The notes beneath the pieces are model-generated. The model was given only the letters and a program-made list of their open reading frames with translations, ran no database searches and had not been told where the DNA came from. A stretch of 64,000 nucleotides of DNA, from assembly GCF_011300215.1 (NCBI RefSeq), contig NZ_CP049866.1:2170001-2234000 (forward strand). Direction: 5' to 3'. This DNA is from Nocardioides piscis. Its GTDB lineage: Bacteria > Actinomycetota > Actinomycetes > Propionibacteriales > Nocardioidaceae. How positions within the stretch are numbered: the stretch's first letter is position 1; each line of letters opens with the position of its first letter. Both the position numbers and the translations under genes were made by a program. This document shows positions 1 to 7,802 of the stretch, in pieces.

Positions 1-1779
1 GATCTTGAACCGGCGGTTGGTGCGCGCCGGGTCGCCTTCGCCCGCGAACATCCGCGCCGGGTCCTCGTTGTCGCGCTTGAACGGGAAGACGCCCGCGGTG
101 AACGGGAAGAACCCAGGCAGGTTCTCCGCGCGCCAGAAGCGGACGAGCTCGCCGTGGTCGGTGGTGCGGGGGAGCGAGACGCGAGGGATCTTGTTGCCCG
201 AGAGCGACTCACGGGTCAGCTTGGTGTGGAGCTCGCGGTCGCGGACCTTCACGACCTGCTCGTCGCCGGAGTAGGACTCCACGACGGCCGGCCAGGCGGC
301 GATCTGGTCGGCAACCTCCGCCGGCACCGCCTTGGTCACCTTCTCGAGCAGCAGGGGCACGGCGCCCAGGTCGTCGTCGGCGAGCTGGTCGGCGACGTAC
401 TGCACGCGCTGGAGGTTGCGCGCGGCCTCGGCCAGCCGCTCGGTCTCGGCGTGATAGCCGCGGACAGTCTCGGTGATCTCGGCGAGATAGCGCACCCGGT
501 CCGCCGGAACGACCTGGCGGATGCCGGAGGAGTGCCGCACGTCGACGGTGTGGAGAGTGCCTTCGCCCACCTCGAGGCCGTCGCCGGCGAGGGCGCCGCG
601 CAGGTGCTGGTAGAGGGCGGTCACGCCGTCGTCGTTGAAGGTCGCCGCGCTGGTGCCGAAGACCGGCATCTCGTGCGGCTGCTTGCCGAAGGCCTCCTTG
701 TTGCGCACCAGCTGGCGGCCGACGTCGCGCAGGGCGTCCTTGGCGCCGCGGCGCTCGAACTTGTTGATCGCGACGGTGTCGGCGAAGTCGAGCATGTCGA
801 TCTTCTCCAGCTGGGAGGCCGCCCCGAACTCGGGCGTCATGACATAGAGCGAGTGGTCGACGAGCGGCACGATGCCGGCGTCGCCCTGGCCGATGCCGGG
901 TGTCTCGATCACGACGAGGTCGAAGTCGGCGGCCTTCATCACGTCGACGACGTCGCCGAGGTGGTCGGGCACCTCGTGGGCGCCGCGGGTGGCGAGCGAG
1001 CGGAAGAAGATCCGGTCGCCGTCGAGGGAGTTGGCGCGAATCCGGTCACCCAGCAGGGCGCCGCCACCCTTGCGCCGGGTCGGGTCCACAGCGATCACGG
1101 CGATCCGCAGCTTGTCCTGCTGGTCCACGCGGAAGCGCCGGATCAGCTCGTCGGTCAGCGACGACTTGCCCGAGCCGCCGGTGCCGGTGATCCCGAGCAC
1201 GGGTATGGCGCGGCGCGCCCCCGCCTCGCGGAGCTCTCGCATCATCGTCTCGTCGAGCATGCCTGCCTCGGCGCCGGTGATGGCGCGCGCGATCGCGAAC
1301 CGGTCGCCGGAGAGCACCTGCTCGGCGCTCACAGGCTGCTTCTCCCACAGGTCGAAGTCGCAGGACTCGACGACGGAGTTGATCATCCCGACGAGCCCGA
1401 GCTTCTGGCCGTCCTCGGGCGAGAAGATCGTGACCCCCGACTCGCGCAGGCGGTTGATCTCCTTGGGCACGATCACGCCGCCCCCGCCGCCCACGACCTT
1501 GACGTGGTCGGCGCCGGCTGCGCGCAGCGACTCGACGAGGTATTCGAAGTATTCGACGTGCCCGCCCTGGTAGGACGAGACCGCGACGCCCTGCACGTCC
1601 TCCTCGAGGGCCGCGTCGACGACCTCCTGCACCGAGCGGTTGTGCCCGAGGTGGATGACCTCGCAACCCTGGCTCATGAAGATCCGTCGCATGATGTTGA
1701 TCGACGCGTCGTGGCCGTCGAAAAGCGCCGAGGCGGTGACGAGGCGGATCGGATGCGTGGGGGTGTGAAGGTCAGCCAT
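1..1779 (-). CDS. icmF: Fused isobutyryl-CoA mutase IcmF (5' part; gene continues past left edge)
   Basis: Adenosylcobalamin-dependent mutase that interconverts isobutyryl-CoA and n-butyryl-CoA and carries its own G-protein chaperone. The 593 visible residues begin with a B12-binding domain (DGHD, candidate cobalt-ligand His23, then HLGHNRSVQEV). A MeaI-type GTPase follows, with P-loop GTGGSGKS (Lys205) and the DPTRRKGGGALLGDR stretch, then a linker and the start of the large mutase domain. The substrate barrel and C-terminus lie outside the window. The ATG at 1779 is preceded by a promoter-like element and palindrome that suggest a leaderless transcript. The marR gene is immediately upstream on the same strand and probably controls it. 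The fused domain order separates it from plain methylmalonyl-CoA mutase subunits. Confidence 0.93.
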   Translation of the reverse strand, partial: MADLHTPTHPIRLVTASALFDGHDASINIMRRIFMSQGCEVIHLGHNRSVQEVVDAALEEDVQGVAVSSYQGGHVEYFEYLVESLRAAGADHVKVVGGGGGVIVPKEINRLRESGVTIFSPEDGQKLGLVGMINSVVESCDFDLWEKQPVSAEQVLSGDRFAIARAITGAEAGMLDETMMRELREAGARRAIPVLGITGTGGSGKSSLTDELIRRFRVDQQDKLRIAVIAVDPTRRKGGGALLGDRIRANSLDGDRIFFRSLATRGAHEVPDHLGDVVDVMKAADFDLVVIETPGIGQGDAGIVPLVDHSLYVMTPEFGAASQLEKIDMLDFADTVAINKFERRGAKDALRDVGRQLVRNKEAFGKQPHEMPVFGTSAATFNDDGVTALYQHLRGALAGDGLEVGEGTLHTVDVRHSSGIRQVVPADRVRYLAEITETVRGYHAETERLAEAARNLQRVQYVADQLADDDLGAVPLLLEKVTKAVPAEVADQIAAWPAVVESYSGDEQVVKVRDRELHTKLTRESLSGNKIPRVSLPRTTDHGELVRFWRAENLPGFFPFTAGVFPFKRDNEDPARMFAGEGDPARTNRRFKI

Positions 1780-1786
1780 GCGGGCA

Positions 1787-1818
1787 ATACTAGGACATCC
1801 AAGTATTACTTGGAAGTA
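1787..1818 (-). promoter_or_regulatory. icmF promoter with overlapping inverted repeats (probable MarR operator)
   Basis: Between the marR stop and the icmF ATG, CCAAGT-ATT-ACTTGG (1799-1813) is a perfect 6+3+6 inverted repeat. It overlaps a second one, TACTT-GG-AAGTA (1807-1818), so three half-sites are spaced alternately. On the minus strand TAGTAT (1792-1787) is a good -10 element. Seventeen bases upstream is TTCCAA, a weak -35. Transcription would then begin at or next to the ATG. The repeats lie across the -35/-10 region, as expected for repression. Binding by the adjacent MarR protein is inference. Confidence 0.55.
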
Positions 1819-1824
1819 GTCGAC

Positions 1825-2316
1825 CTACAGCTGCTCGCCCAGGCCGGCGCGCAGCGAGGTCAGCGCCTCGGTCAGGCGGCGCACCTCGTCGGCGGGCAGT
1901 CCCGGCTCGGTGAAGACGTGCGCGTTGAGGGCGTCTGTGGCCCGCTCCACGACGTCGCGTCCCGACGTCGTGATGGTCGCCAGCACCACCCGGCCGTCGT
2001 CCTGGCCGCGACGGCGCTCGACGTGTCCCTGGCGCTCGAGGCGCGTGACGGCGCTGGTGACGCTGGTCGGGTGCACCTGGAGCAACGAGCCCAGCCGCGC
2101 CATCGGCAGCTCGCCGCTGCGGACGAACGACAGCAGCCGAAGGACCTCGTAGCGGGCGAAGGTCAGGTCGAGCGGGCGCAGGGCCGCGTCGATGCGCTCC
2201 ATCAGCAGCTGCTGGACTCGCACCACCGACGTCACCATCGCCATCCCGTCGGCGGCGTCGTCCCAGCCGTGGGCGACCCACTGGCGGTGGGCGTCGGTGA
2301 TCGGGTCGCGGCTCAT
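1825..2316 (-). CDS. MarR family transcriptional regulator
   Basis: A 163-residue winged-helix regulator of normal MarR length. The DNA-binding core runs from about residue 50 to 115: FARYEVLRLLSF, then the recognition helix region HPTSVTSAVTRLERQGHVER, then the wing with GQDDGRVVLATIT. It overlaps the upstream metal-receptor-like gene by 4 bases. It precedes icmF by 45 bases that contain nested inverted repeats, so it probably represses icmF and responds to an acyl-CoA or related carboxylate. The ligand is not visible from sequence. Confidence 0.88.
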   Translation of the reverse strand: MSRDPITDAHRQWVAHGWDDAADGMAMVTSVVRVQQLLMERIDAALRPLDLTFARYEVLRLLSFVRSGELPMARLGSLLQVHPTSVTSAVTRLERQGHVERRRGQDDGRVVLATITTSGRDVVERATDALNAHVFTEPGLPADEVRRLTEALTSLRAGLGEQL

Positions 2317-3062
2317 GGCCGGAGGTTAGCGAGGACGGCGTGGGCCTCGACCATCGCTGGGCCGTACCAGGTCAGCAGTCGTCCCGAGACGAGCTGCGTC
2401 GGACACGTGAAGGCCTCGGGCCCGTCATCGGCCGTGAACTCGTAGGGCTCGTCCGGAAGCAGCACCACGTCGGGTCCTGCCGCCTCGATCTCGTCGACCG
2501 ACACTGCCGGATAGCGCCCCGGGTGGTCGGCGAAGACGTGGGGGAGGCCGGCCCGCTCGAGGAGGTCGCCGGTGTAGTTCGAGGAGCCGACGACCATCCA
2601 CGGATCGCGCCAGATGGGTACGGCAGTGCGTGCCCGTGGCGGCGCCGGCGGCCCACCCCACAGCTCGCGCGCCCGCCCGAGCCAGTCGGGGACGGCGACG
2701 CCCAGCGCCTCGACGAGGAGTCGTTCCATCGAGTCGAGCGCCTCGGTGACGGTCTCGATCCGGGTGACCCACACCGCGACGCCGGAGTCACGCAGTCGGC
2801 ACACGTCGAGCTCTCGGTTCTCCTCCTGGTTGGCGATCACGAGGTCGGGGGTCAGGTCGCGGATGGCGGTCAGGTCGGGGTTCTTGGTGCCGCGGACCCG
2901 GCGGACGTCCAGGTCGGCGGGGTGGGTGCACCAGTCGGTCGCGCCGACGAGCACCTCGGGCGCGGTGGCCGCGATCGCCTCCGAGAGGGAAGGGACCAGG
3001 GAGACGACCCGGCGTGCGGGGGCGGTGAGGTGGACGTCAGCACCCAGGTCGTCGCGCAGCAT
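2313..3062 (-). CDS. Helical-backbone metal receptor (BtuF-like) protein without signal peptide
   Basis: A 249-residue protein of the periplasmic-binding-protein class III fold used for Fe3+-siderophore and cobalamin capture. It has the family opening RRVVSLVPSLSEAIAA, then VGATDWCTHP, the long-helix segment around VTEALDSMERLL, and a second lobe with DPWMVVGSSNYTGDLLERAG. No lipoprotein or Sec signal is present, and there are no btuCD genes beside it, so it is probably cytoplasmic. Location upstream of marR-icmF, a B12-dependent enzyme, hints at a cobalamin link, but that is inference. It starts with ATG at 3062 and is divergent from the TetR gene. Confidence 0.75.
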   Translation of the reverse strand: MLRDDLGADVHLTAPARRVVSLVPSLSEAIAATAPEVLVGATDWCTHPADLDVRRVRGTKNPDLTAIRDLTPDLVIANQEENRELDVCRLRDSGVAVWVTRIETVTEALDSMERLLVEALGVAVPDWLGRARELWGGPPAPPRARTAVPIWRDPWMVVGSSNYTGDLLERAGLPHVFADHPGRYPAVSVDEIEAAGPDVVLLPDEPYEFTADDGPEAFTCPTQLVSGRLLTWYGPAMVEAHAVLANLRP

Positions 3063-3111
3063 GGGGCGAGCCTAGGTGCCTCTTGCGCGGACGCTGGTCG
3101 CCCACCTATGG

Positions 3112-3137
3112 TGGACAGGTGTCCAGTCAGGTGTCCA
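3112..3137 (+). promoter_or_regulatory. TGGACA/TGTCCA inverted repeat (probable TetR operator)
   Basis: TGGACA-GG-TGTCCA (3112-3125) is a 6+2+6 inverted repeat, followed six bases later by a third half-site TGTCCA (3132-3137). It overlaps the proposed GTG start of the TetR gene and lies 50 bases from the start of the divergent metal-receptor gene. This is the expected position for autoregulation of the P450 cluster. No footprint or homologous site is available to confirm it. Confidence 0.45.
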
Positions 3138-3691
3138 ACGTACGGCGCGGGCTCAACGCGCGCCAGGTCGAGACCGTCGACCGGCTCCTGGTGGCTGGGC
3201 AGGCCGTGCTCGAGGACGTCGGGCCCGACGACCTGACGATCCGGATGGTGGCGAGCCATGCCGGCGTCAGCCCGGCGACGGCCTACACCTATCTCGCAAG
3301 CAAGAACCATCTCTTCGCCGAGATCTACCTGCGCCACATCGCGCGACACCCGGCCCCGGAGCTGACCGGCACCCCGGCCGAGCAGCTCAAGGTGGTGGTC
3401 CGGCACTACTCGAGGACCCTGTTGGACAGTCCCCACCTCGCGGCCGCCGCCAACCTGGCGCTGCTGAGTGCTGACCCGGACGTCGAGCGCCTGCGGATCC
3501 GCATCGGTGCGGAGTTCGTCGGCGCGTTCTCCGAGGCGCTCGGTGGCTCACCCGACCCAGCCCTGCTCGACGCGCTCACCTTTGCGTTCTCCGGCGCCCT
3601 CCTGCAGGCGGGGATGGGACTCCTCGACGCCGACCAGATGGCCGACCGGCTCGACCACGTCGTCGACCTGTTGATGAGGAACCACCCATGA
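3119..3691 (+). CDS. TetR family transcriptional regulator of the P450 cluster
   Basis: About 190 residues. The N-terminal helix-turn-helix is visible as LTIRMVASHAGVSPATAYTY followed by LASKNHLFAEIY, the usual TetR signature. The C-terminal ligand domain has no recognisable family. The frame is open to a TTG at 3083; I prefer GTG 3119 because the extra upstream residues look non-coding and an inverted repeat sits there. GTG 3131 is a further option. Its stop overlaps the start of the first P450 by 4 bases, so it is probably co-transcribed with the 10-kb cluster it likely regulates. Confidence 0.85.
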   Translation: MSSQVSNVRRGLNARQVETVDRLLVAGQAVLEDVGPDDLTIRMVASHAGVSPATAYTYLASKNHLFAEIYLRHIARHPAPELTGTPAEQLKVVVRHYSRTLLDSPHLAAAANLALLSADPDVERLRIRIGAEFVGAFSEALGGSPDPALLDALTFAFSGALLQAGMGLLDADQMADRLDHVVDLLMRNHP

Positions 3692-4884
3692 CCGCGATCG
3701 ACTTCGACCTCTATGACCACGCGATCCAGGACGACCCCTATCCGGTCTATGCCCGGCTGCGCGACGAGGCGCCGCTGTTCCACCAGGTCGAGCACGACTA
3801 CTGGGTGATCTCGCGCCACGCCGACGTCCACGCCGCCACCCGCGACGACGAGACCCTCTCCAACCGCATGGGCGTCTCGCTCGACCCCAGCGCCTGGAAC
3901 GAGCACGCGCACACGGTGATGTCGTTCCTGGCGATGGACCCGCCGGAGCAGGTCCGGCTCCGGCGGCTGGTCTCCAAGGGCTTCACCCCGCGCCGGGTGC
4001 GTGACCTGGGGCCACGGGTGCAGCAGCTCACCGACGACTACCTCGACCAGGCGCTGGCGAGCGGATCGCTCGACTGGGTCATGGACTTCGCCGGCCGGCT
4101 GCCCATGGACGTCATCTCCGAGATGATGGGGGTCCCAGTGGCCGACCGCGACGAGGTCCGCCGGCTGGCCGACCTGGTCGTCCACCGCGAGGACGGGCTC
4201 CGCGACGTGCCGGCGGCGGGGATGGAGGCTGCGATGAGCCTCTTCGACTACTACAAGACCTTCGTCGCGGAGAAGCGCAGGAACCCCGCAGACGACCTGA
4301 CCTCCGCGCTGCTCAACGCCGAGGACGAGGGCAAGCGGATGACCGAGGACGAGATCAACGCGTTCCTCTTCCTGATGGTGGTCGCCGGCAACGAGACCAC
4401 GACCAAGCTGCTCGGCAACGCCGTCTTCCACCTCAGCCAGCACCGCGAGCAACAGGCCGAGGTGCTCGCCGACCCGGCCCTGGTCTCGCCGTGGATCGAG
4501 GAGACGCTGCGCCACGACACCTCCAGCCAGTTCGTCGCCCGGCTGCTCGTCAAGGACCTCACCCTGCACGGCCGGACGGCGCCGGCCGGCTCCAAGCTCC
4601 TGCTCGCCCTCGGCGCCGCCAACCACGACGACCGCGTCTTCACCACGCCGGAGACCTTCGACCTGCACCGTGACCCCGACGAGCTCGGCCAGATCCTGAG
4701 CTTCGGCGGTGGCCGCCACTTCTGCCTGGGCGCCAACCTCGCGCGGATGGAGAGCCGCATCGCGCTCGAGTCGCTGGTGGCCAGGGTGAGCGACTTCGAC
4801 ATCGACCACGACGCGTGCGCCCGCTTCTACTCAGCCAACGTGCGCGGTTTCACCCACGTCCCGATGAAGGTGACCCTGCGATGA
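3688..4884 (+). CDS. Cytochrome P450 (CYP123-like)
   Basis: A 398-residue soluble bacterial P450. Oxygen-activation helix I is AGNETTTK, the K-helix ExxR is EETLR, and the heme loop is FGGGRHFCLGANLAR with axial Cys346. Length and form are those of class I enzymes that take electrons from a small ferredoxin, and one is encoded three genes downstream. It overlaps both neighbours by 4 bases. The position (TetR, this P450, SDR, CYP51, ferredoxin) matches that of CYP123 in mycobacteria as I recall it, so a lipid or steroid-like substrate is likely but unproven. Confidence 0.9.
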   Translation: MTAIDFDLYDHAIQDDPYPVYARLRDEAPLFHQVEHDYWVISRHADVHAATRDDETLSNRMGVSLDPSAWNEHAHTVMSFLAMDPPEQVRLRRLVSKGFTPRRVRDLGPRVQQLTDDYLDQALASGSLDWVMDFAGRLPMDVISEMMGVPVADRDEVRRLADLVVHREDGLRDVPAAGMEAAMSLFDYYKTFVAEKRRNPADDLTSALLNAEDEGKRMTEDEINAFLFLMVVAGNETTTKLLGNAVFHLSQHREQQAEVLADPALVSPWIEETLRHDTSSQFVARLLVKDLTLHGRTAPAGSKLLLALGAANHDDRVFTTPETFDLHRDPDELGQILSFGGGRHFCLGANLARMESRIALESLVARVSDFDIDHDACARFYSANVRGFTHVPMKVTLR

Positions 4885-5660
4885 CCCCGCATCCCGATCA
4901 CCCCCGGCGCAGGCCTGCGATCGTGACCGGCGCCTCCGCCGGCATCGGTGCGGCGACCGCCGAGGCGCTCGCCGCCGCCGGCTGCCCGGTCGCGCTGGGC
5001 GCGCGCCGCACCGACCGGCTCGACGAGGTCGCCGAGCGGATCCGTGCTGCAGGCGGCCAGGCTGTCGTGCACCCCCTCGACGTCTCCGACGAGGGCTCGG
5101 TCGCCGAGTTCGTCGCGGCCGCGACGGCCGACCTCGGCGAGATCGAGATCGCCGTCTGCAACGCGGGCGGCGTGTGGCCCGGCGCGATCGCCGAGATGGA
5201 CACGAGCCGCTTCGAGACCGAGATCGACCTCAACGTGCTCGGCGCCCACCGCGTCGTCCGGGCGTTGGTGCCCGGGATGATCGAGCGCCGCCGCGGCGAC
5301 ATCCTCTTCGTGTCCTCCGACGTCGCGGTCCGCGCCCGGCCGTTCGTCGCGTCGTATGCCGCCGGCAAGTGGGGTCTCGAGGGCATGGCCCACGCCCTGC
5401 AGATGGAGCTCGAGGGCACCGGCGTCCGCGCGTCGCTCGTCCGTCCCGGCCCCACGGCCAGCGAGATGGGGAGCGACTGGGACGCAGCCGAGGGCGCTCG
5501 CACGCTCGACGCCTGGGTGCGCTTCGGCCAGGCCCGGCACGGCGGCTTCCTGCCGACCACCGCGATCGCCGATGCCATCACCACCGTGGTCACCGCGCCC
5601 CGCGGGGTGCACCTCAACCTGATCGAAGTCACCCCCGAAGCGCCCCTGGAGGAACGATGA
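4881..5660 (+). CDS. SDR family NAD(P)-dependent oxidoreductase
   Basis: A 259-residue short-chain dehydrogenase. The cofactor motif is TGASAGIGA near residue 16, followed by CNAGG. The active site is carried by SSDVAV and YAAGK (YxxxK), and RPGPT follows. ATG 4881 is used because it overlaps the P450 stop (ATGA); a longer open frame upstream lies inside the P450 gene. It probably oxidises an alcohol made by one of the flanking P450s. The equivalent mycobacterial position (Rv0765c) is also an SDR. Confidence 0.9.
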   Translation: MTPHPDHPRRRPAIVTGASAGIGAATAEALAAAGCPVALGARRTDRLDEVAERIRAAGGQAVVHPLDVSDEGSVAEFVAAATADLGEIEIAVCNAGGVWPGAIAEMDTSRFETEIDLNVLGAHRVVRALVPGMIERRRGDILFVSSDVAVRARPFVASYAAGKWGLEGMAHALQMELEGTGVRASLVRPGPTASEMGSDWDAAEGARTLDAWVRFGQARHGGFLPTTAIADAITTVVTAPRGVHLNLIEVTPEAPLEER

Positions 5661-6994
5661 CCCTCACCGACGTCCCCGAGGTCTCCTTCGCCGTCCCCGA
5701 CGACGGCCACGGCCACCTCGCCGAGCTGCGTGTCGACCCGATCGCCTTGCTGGAGCGGGTCCGGGCCGAGTGCGGCGACATCGGCCGCTTCCGGCTGGCC
5801 GACAAGGACGTCGTGATGGTCTCCGGCGCCGAGGCCAACGAGGCGTTCTTCCGCGCACCCGACTCCACCCTCGACCAGGCGGCGGCCTATCCGTTCATGA
5901 CCCCGATCTTCGGCAAGGGCGTCGTCTTCGACGCCAGCCCCGAGGAGCGCCAGCAGATGCTGAAGAACCAGGCACTGCGGGGCGACATGATGCGCGGCCA
6001 CGCCACCACGATCGAGGCCGAGATCCGTCGCATGGTCGGCGAGTGGGGCGACGAGGGAGAGATCGACCTCCTCGACTTCTTCGCCGAGCTGACGATCTAC
6101 ACCACCTCGGCGTGCCTGATCGGCAAGCCCTTCCGCGAGGAGCTCGACGGCAGCTTCGCCGAGATCTATCACGGCCTCGAGCGCGGCACCGACGCCTTGG
6201 CGTACGTCGATCCCTACGCCGACATCGAGTCGTTCCGGGTCCGCGACGCCTCCCGTGAGGAGCTGGTCGAGAAGATCCAGGCGATCATCGAGCGGCGGGT
6301 GGCCAAGGGCCACATCCCCAAGGAGGAGCGCGACCTGCTCGACGTGCTGATCTCGGTGGGCTACGACGCCGACATGGTGACCGGCATCTTCATCTCGATG
6401 ATGTTCGCCGGTCACCACACCTCGTCCGGCACCGCCGCCTGGGCGCTGATCGAGATGATGCGCCACCCCGAGATCACCAAGGACGTGACCGCAGAGCTCG
6501 ACGACCTCTATGCCGACGGCTCCGAGGTCTCCTTCCAGGCGCTGCGCGCCATCCCGCGCCTGGAGGCGGTGCTCAAGGAGACGCTTCGACTGCACCCGCC
6601 GCTGATCGTGCTGCTGCGCCTGGTGCAGGAGGAGGTCGAGCTGGCCGGTCACGTCATCGCGCCCGGGACGATGGTGGCTGCGAGCCCGCGGGTCTCCAAC
6701 CGCATCCCCGAGCACTTCCCCGACCCGGAGCGCTTCGACCCCTCTCGCTACCTCGACCCGCGCCAGGAGGACCTGGCCAACCGCTGGACCTGGATCCCCT
6801 TCGGCGCCGGGCGTCACCGCTGCGTCGGCAACGCCTTCGCGATGATGCAGCTCAAGGCGATCTTCTCGGTGGTGCTGCGCGAGTTCGAGTTCGAGTTGGT
6901 CCAGCCGTCGGAGAGCTACCGCGACGACACGTCCAAGATGGTGATCCAGCTGCAGCAGCCCTGCCGGGCCTACTACCGCCGGAGGCGGTCATGA
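5657..6994 (+). CDS. cyp51: Sterol 14-alpha-demethylase-like cytochrome P450 (CYP51 family)
   Basis: A 445-residue P450. The I-helix FAGHHTSSGTAAW is the CYP51 signature, where most P450s have AGxET/DT. It also has KETLR and the heme loop FGAGRHRCVGNAF with Cys389. CYP51 removes the 14-alpha methyl group of sterols by three successive oxidations. Bacterial members sit beside a 3Fe-4S ferredoxin, as here. It overlaps the SDR and ferredoxin by 4 bases each. No sterol-synthesis gene is in the window, so the physiological substrate may be an exogenous sterol or another terpenoid. Confidence 0.9.
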   Translation: MTLTDVPEVSFAVPDDGHGHLAELRVDPIALLERVRAECGDIGRFRLADKDVVMVSGAEANEAFFRAPDSTLDQAAAYPFMTPIFGKGVVFDASPEERQQMLKNQALRGDMMRGHATTIEAEIRRMVGEWGDEGEIDLLDFFAELTIYTTSACLIGKPFREELDGSFAEIYHGLERGTDALAYVDPYADIESFRVRDASREELVEKIQAIIERRVAKGHIPKEERDLLDVLISVGYDADMVTGIFISMMFAGHHTSSGTAAWALIEMMRHPEITKDVTAELDDLYADGSEVSFQALRAIPRLEAVLKETLRLHPPLIVLLRLVQEEVELAGHVIAPGTMVAASPRVSNRIPEHFPDPERFDPSRYLDPRQEDLANRWTWIPFGAGRHRCVGNAFAMMQLKAIFSVVLREFEFELVQPSESYRDDTSKMVIQLQQPCRAYYRRRRS

Positions 6995-7203
6995 GCTTCC
7001 GGGTCGTGGCCGACCTCGACCTGTGCCAGGCCCACCAGGTGTGCCAGCACGAGGCGCCTGACGTCTTCGGCTTCGACGAGGACGCCGACAAGGTCGTCGT
7101 GCTGCAGGACGACCCAGATGTTTCCCTGCGCGAGCAGGTCGCGTCGGCACTCAGATATTGCCCGGCGATGGCATTGGCGATCGAGGAAGAGGAACAGGCA
7201 TGA
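6991..7203 (+). CDS. 3Fe-4S ferredoxin, electron donor to the P450s
   Basis: A 70-residue ferredoxin. Cys12, Cys18 and Cys57 are in the contexts DLCQAHQVC and RYCPAMAL. The usual second cysteine of a 4Fe-4S set is replaced by His15 (CxxHxxC...CP), which is typical of the P450-reducing 3Fe-4S type. The acidic surface (DEDAD, EEEEQ) is also usual. Four-base overlaps with CYP51 and with the NTF2-like gene show one transcript. A ferredoxin reductase is not present in the window and must be supplied from elsewhere. Confidence 0.93.
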   Translation: MSFRVVADLDLCQAHQVCQHEAPDVFGFDEDADKVVVLQDDPDVSLREQVASALRYCPAMALAIEEEEQA

Positions 7204-7802
7204 GCACCAGCACCGACTTCAGTCGTGCAGAGATCGACCAGTTCTGGCAGACGTGGCTCGAGGCCAACCGGAAGGCCGAAGCGTCGAACGACTGGGGCGT
7301 CCTGGCCGAGCACTACGCCGAGGACGCGACCTACGGCTGGATGTACACCCCCGACGAGCACTTCATGGCAGTGGGTCGCGAGCAGATCCGCGACTGGGCC
7401 CTCGGCACCGAGATGCAGGGGCTGGACGGCTGGCACTACGACTACGTCGCCACCGTCACCGACGAGACGACCGGGATGGTGGTGGGCTTCTGGAAGCAGA
7501 AGGCCGGCATCACCGACGACGAGACCGGCAAGGAGTACCAGATCCTGGGACTGGGTGGCTCCTGGTTCGGCATCGTCAGGGTGGGCGACGGCGCCGACTC
7601 CGGTCAGCTCAAGATCGGGTGGCAGCGCGACTGGTTCGACCTCGGCTCCACCGCACATACCTTCCTCACGCTCGCCGGCTCCGGAAAGGCGCCGCAGCCG
7701 CTGCTCGACCGGATGGGCCTCAAGGGCATGGACCAGCCGGGGCACTACCGCCGCGCCGACCTGCCGAGCACCGTCTGGCCGCCGGTGGTGGGCGATGAGT
7801 GA
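7200..7802 (+). CDS. NTF2-like (SnoaL-fold) family protein
   Basis: A 200-residue protein with the cone-shaped NTF2 fold pattern: HYAEDATYGWMYTP followed by DEHFMAVGREQIRDWALG, then strands ending in GWQRDWFDLG. Such proteins bind steroid-like or aromatic ligands, as ketosteroid isomerases do, or act as accessory hydroxylase subunits. The isomerase acid/base pair is not obvious. ATG 7200 overlaps the ferredoxin stop. A similar hypothetical protein lies beside mycobacterial cyp51 (Rv0762c, from memory). Function unknown; a role with the P450 product is inferred from the operon. Confidence 0.78.
   Translation: MSTSTDFSRAEIDQFWQTWLEANRKAEASNDWGVLAEHYAEDATYGWMYTPDEHFMAVGREQIRDWALGTEMQGLDGWHYDYVATVTDETTGMVVGFWKQKAGITDDETGKEYQILGLGGSWFGIVRVGDGADSGQLKIGWQRDWFDLGSTAHTFLTLAGSGKAPQPLLDRMGLKGMDQPGHYRRADLPSTVWPPVVGDE

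Noticed and set aside
154..2445. A 763-codon plus-strand open frame over icmF and marR
   Set aside because: It is antisense to clear IcmF and MarR motifs and reads as low-complexity Val/Gly/His/Arg sequence, the usual shadow in very GC-rich DNA.
3406..4809. A 467-codon minus-strand open frame over the first P450
   Set aside because: Antisense composition artefact; the P450 heme and I-helix motifs on the plus strand are complete.
4898..6817. A 639-codon minus-strand open frame over the SDR and CYP51 genes
   Set aside because: No recognisable domain, and the plus strand carries complete SDR and P450 signatures with coupled starts.
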